Shown here one piece after another: positions 23,795 through 26,090 of a stretch of DNA of 26,090 nucleotides (position 1 is its first letter; each line of letters begins with the position of its first letter). This DNA is from a virus. Location of the stretch: positions 1-26,090 of IMG/VR virus record IMGVR_UViG_3300027896_000192; one strand, written 5' to 3'. Both the position numbers and the translations under genes were made by a program. The notes beneath the pieces are model-generated. The model was not told where the DNA came from, searched no databases, and was given only the letters and a program-made list of their open reading frames with translations.

Positions 23795-24334
23795 TTAGGT
23801 TTGTGGTTCTATTACTATACTCATATAGAATTCATTTAAGACTGGATTTAATTTTAAACATACATTTATAGCTTTAAATTTTTTATCATCATCTATAATA
23901 AGTATAGTATTTTTTTTATCAATGGTTAATCTTGAATCCATTACATTGGTTGTATTAATTAAATTATTTTGTGAAATTTTAATATTTGCCCATGCTCGCT
24001 TATTCATTAAATTTTCAGAAATACTTATACCAAATAATGATCTGACTAATCCTGCAATAATGTCTGCATTGCTACAACATCTATTATATTCAGAATGACA
24101 AAATAAAATATCCTTAGAATTAAATACTAGATTCCATATTGTAAAATATTGTAATAATGTTGATATTCCACAATTTCTATTTTCGTGCTTATAATATATA
24201 ATACTTCGCGATAATAAATATTTTAAAAGTTGAACTTGCTCTATACGCAGAGCAAGCGGGAAATTAAAGCGTGGATGAGTTGCGTCCTTTAAAAAATTTT
24301 TAAATTTATTATATTTAATAAAGTCTAGCTTCAT
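23795..24334 (-). CDS. Terminase-ATPase-like short protein without nuclease (179 aa)
   Basis: Read against the terminase of this window, the order of elements matches. LRIEQVQLLKYLL (residues 29-41) corresponds to LYDKQQELIEHIL. NRNCGIST (52-59) corresponds to Walker A SRQTGIST. A TIWNLVFNSKDILFCHSEYNR-type segment corresponds to the strand and helix after it. ILIIDDD (144-150) corresponds to Walker B LILDE, and the final SIVIEPQT to the coupling motif VVSTP. The protein ends there, so the whole nuclease half is absent. The Walker A lysine-equivalent is not obvious, and the Walker B Glu is replaced by Asp. It may be a degenerate paralogue with a structural or regulatory role. It lies 13 bases after the structural gene at 24348, in the sheath neighbourhood. 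Confidence 0.7.
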   Translation of the reverse strand: MKLDFIKYNKFKNFLKDATHPRFNFPLALRIEQVQLLKYLLSRSIIYYKHENRNCGISTLLQYFTIWNLVFNSKDILFCHSEYNRCCSNADIIAGLVRSLFGISISENLMNKRAWANIKISQNNLINTTNVMDSRLTIDKKNTILIIDDDKKFKAINVCLKLNPVLNEFYMSIVIEPQT

Positions 24335-24347
24335 TGATATTTTTTAT

Positions 24348-25010
24348 CTATACGTAAATATACCAATAAAATATTAATCTTACATCTACAACTTTTATAA
24401 TTGATGCGAAAGTTACTCTTGAAAATAAATGGAAAGGTCCGCCCCAACCACCACTTCCACTCATTGCCGTAAATAATGCAGCCTCGTTGATGGCATAACC
24501 AACAGCGTCTCCCGAACTTATAGTAGCATTAACTTTAGCAACTAAATATTTATTATCATTTGGAACATCTTGCTCAAATGTAATAGCATCTAATACTTTT
24601 TTATAATAGCCAGATCCCGGTCGATAATCAGCGTAATCGGGTGAGGCAGAACTCGTAAAAGCTATTTCTGAATTTAACCCAGTATTATCATTTGCGGGAG
24701 GTACTGGCATTAGAGGATTTGCAATTTCACAACCCCCATTACCGATTCCAATCCAATAGATTGCCTCTGCATTAGAGGAATCAATGTGTGGATTTTGAAT
24801 ATTAAATGCCCTGGAGATTAACCATTCTCTACCAGAATAAACAACTAAATTACTTTTTCCTATTAATTGCTCAGAATTTCCATCCTTATCTGTAGAATAG
24901 ATCTCAACAAAACCCTCTGGTTTTCTGGGGCATGGTCTCTTATGAATACTAGATTGAATACAGCTGGGACCATATTTTTCAGTTATAATAATTTTCTGAT
25001 CTTCGGACAT
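24348..25010 (-). CDS. Phage virion structural protein (220 aa)
   Basis: Resembles a conserved structural protein of large myoviruses found near sheath genes. Features are: KPEGFVEIYSTDKDGNSEQLI (residues about 31-51), then SNLVVYSGREWLISRAF; AIYWIGIGNGG (about 83-93) followed by NPLMPVPPANDNTGL; GYYKKV...ITFEQDVPNDNKYLVAKV; AINEAALFT; and FSRVTFASIIKV...LIFYWYIYV at the end. The regular beta alternation and the 'INEA.LF' and 'R.TF..I.K' motifs recall tail-fibre or tail-collar proteins. The exact virion location is unknown. The SD is TTTTTTGGAGA, with late element copy 6 25 bases upstream. It begins a unit with the mini-ATPase gene and probably the sheath. Confidence 0.7.
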   Translation of the reverse strand: MSEDQKIIITEKYGPSCIQSSIHKRPCPRKPEGFVEIYSTDKDGNSEQLIGKSNLVVYSGREWLISRAFNIQNPHIDSSNAEAIYWIGIGNGGCEIANPLMPVPPANDNTGLNSEIAFTSSASPDYADYRPGSGYYKKVLDAITFEQDVPNDNKYLVAKVNATISSGDAVGYAINEAALFTAMSGSGGWGGPFHLFSRVTFASIIKVVDVRLIFYWYIYV

Positions 25011-25035
25011 CTATTAGTCTCCAAAAAACGTTATC

Positions 25036-25049
25036 TTTTAATTTTGTTC
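25036..25049 (-). promoter_or_regulatory. Putative phage late promoter element (copy 6)
   Basis: The minus strand reads GAACAAAATTAAAA, identical to copies 1, 2 and 4. It ends 25 bases before ATG 25010 and lies just after the terminator of the preceding leftward gene, again a terminator-promoter boundary. Confidence 0.7.
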
Positions 25050-25064
25050 TAAGTCCTAGTAGAA

Positions 25065-25098
25065 AAAATATTAAGGCTCTCGTTTTGAGAGCCTTTTT
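25065..25098. terminator. Intrinsic terminator after the HTH-phosphoesterase gene
   Basis: A 7-bp GC-rich stem (extending to 9 with A-T pairs), GGCTCTC (25075-25081) with GAGAGCC (25087-25093), has a 5-base loop. On the minus strand it is followed by TTAATATTTTTT, terminating the leftward gene that ends at 25103. A T-run on the plus strand would also work rightward. Confidence 0.8.
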
Positions 25099-25102
25099 AT
25101 TA

Positions 25103-26090
25103 TTAGAGAATCGGATTAAGAACAGTTTCCTTTTTATTTGAATGCATACTATGAGAATATGATTTGTAATCGTCTATAATTTCATCATACATATAAAATT
25201 TTGCATCAAAGTTTCTAAGAAGTCCGCTCTTATTCAATGATGCTTCAATGATATACGCACCAATATGTGGGAATAAACCCTTGCGCTTAAGATAATTTGT
25301 TTGACCTTCAAAACATCCGCACTGTGCACCAAAGATAGATCCAAACATCCCCTGGATTTGAATGTGTAAATGTCCAGAGAAAACAAATCTTACAGTTGGT
25401 TTTGTTCCAGCACCAGACGCCATTTTATACAATTCTGCATATGCGACCTGTTCTACATTTTTCTGTAGTCTATAACTATAGGAATAAGGAACACCTCCAC
25501 TTGGATGAATCAGTGTGGCATCAACACCAGTCAACAGTGGAACACTTGCAACATCGAATCCAATATAATGAATATCAGATCTCATATTAGCTGCTGCATT
25601 AACTATGTTATAACCACCCCCCTTCGAGACAAAGGAATAGTCGTGATTGCCACCCAACATATACCATTCAAAGCCGTCGGGTAGATTTGTAAGTAAAGAA
25701 TTAAGTTGGTCTTCTGAAGAAACTGCATATTGATCTTGCATTTGACCTGCATAAACATTATATCCGCAGACGATATCTCCAGGAACTAGAATATGCTTAA
25801 CGCCGCGCTTTTTACATTCTTCACAAAATGCCTTCAGCGCCGTAATTTGACAATGTTTAGATCCGAAGTGAAGATCTGATGCTACTGCGAAAATAATGTC
25901 ATCTGTTGCGATCTGATCGACTGTGTGGGCGGGTCGAACAACATTACCATCTAATAAAATATGAGTATCGTCCATAGAAATTTCATAACCATTCCTCTGA
26001 AGGTTCCCAATTGCACCGAAAACAATTTTTGGAGCTACGTCGTATTGATTGGCAACATCAACAATTTTTAAAATTTTCTTTTTATTGATA
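25103..26090 (-). CDS. Metallophosphoesterase with N-terminal helix-turn-helix (partial, 5' end beyond window)
   Basis: The reading frame stays open through the right edge of the window, so the internal ATG at 25975 is not the true start; at least 328 residues are encoded here. The upstream 38 residues read like a winged-helix/HTH unit (VDVANQYDVAPKIVFGAIGNL followed by QRNGYEI). The catalytic domain carries ASDLHFGSK (D-x-H), VPGDIV, GGNHDYS, a later LIHPSGG histidine and SGHLHIQ: a complete binuclear-metal phosphoesterase set. The combination suggests a DNA-binding nuclease or phosphatase, for example in DNA processing, but this is inference. The protein ends in an extended basic tail. A terminator follows the stop codon. 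It is unrelated in layout to the small phosphoesterase at 2790. Confidence 0.88.
   Translation of the reverse strand, partial: INKKKILKIVDVANQYDVAPKIVFGAIGNLQRNGYEISMDDTHILLDGNVVRPAHTVDQIATDDIIFAVASDLHFGSKHCQITALKAFCEECKKRGVKHILVPGDIVCGYNVYAGQMQDQYAVSSEDQLNSLLTNLPDGFEWYMLGGNHDYSFVSKGGGYNIVNAAANMRSDIHYIGFDVASVPLLTGVDATLIHPSGGVPYSYSYRLQKNVEQVAYAELYKMASGAGTKPTVRFVFSGHLHIQIQGMFGSIFGAQCGCFEGQTNYLKRKGLFPHIGAYIIEASLNKSGLLRNFDAKFYMYDEIIDDYKSYSHSMHSNKKETVLNPIL

Overview
The window is AT-rich viral DNA from a contractile-tailed (myovirus-type) bacteriophage with T4-like morphogenesis genes. The basis is a gp17-type large terminase, a gp18-type tail sheath, gp25-, gp26- and gp6-type baseplate proteins, a hub-like protein and a long tape measure with an embedded cell-wall hydrolase domain. 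Many genes have clear Shine-Dalgarno sites, so the host uses standard SD initiation. The host itself cannot be named from this sequence. I saw no tRNA or rRNA gene and no CRISPR array.

Layout. 1-125: non-coding, with two stacked hairpins resembling the right end of an IS200/IS605 (TnpB-type) element. 155-1947: three rightward genes of mostly unknown role, closed by a strong terminator. 2064-3317: an unknown gene and a calcineurin-like phosphoesterase, closed by a terminator. 3407-4663: a baseplate-hub-like gene. 4681-5112: a leftward small membrane/coiled-coil protein. 5230-12554: rightward terminase, HELMH zinc-peptidase-like protein, tape measure, and a baseplate/tail-tube-junction-like protein. 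12561-13688 (leftward) and 13775-13954 (rightward): unknown genes diverging from a shared promoter region. 13999-19984: a leftward baseplate and tail block (60-aa protein, tube-like protein, cysteine-rich membrane protein, gp26-like, an out-of-frame extension, gp25-like, unknown, gp6-like). 20113-21646: a rightward three-gene cassette of hydrolase-like proteins. 21708-25010: leftward structural protein, mini-terminase-ATPase-like protein and sheath. 25103-26090: leftward phosphoesterase with an N-terminal helix-turn-helix, cut by the window edge.

Expression. The short element GAACAAAATWWAAA lies just upstream of the first gene of six late transcription units on both strands, with a one-mismatch copy before a seventh. 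It is often preceded by an intrinsic terminator, so it is a good candidate for the phage's late promoter. At two genes it ends only 8-9 bases from the start codon.

Most interesting points. (1) The gp26-like gene is followed, in the +1 frame and overlapping its end, by a 66-codon coding-like segment with no usable start codon for its first part. It ends in a TAATG overlap with gp25, which suggests programmed frameshifting. (2) A 179-aa protein beside the sheath reads as a stripped-down second terminase ATPase domain without nuclease. (3) A cassette encoding a Cys/His/Asp protein, an LRAT-fold acyltransferase/protease and a lipoprotein trypsin-like protease is inserted between sheath and tube genes and lacks the late element. 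(4) A zinc-peptidase-like protein is encoded next to the terminase.
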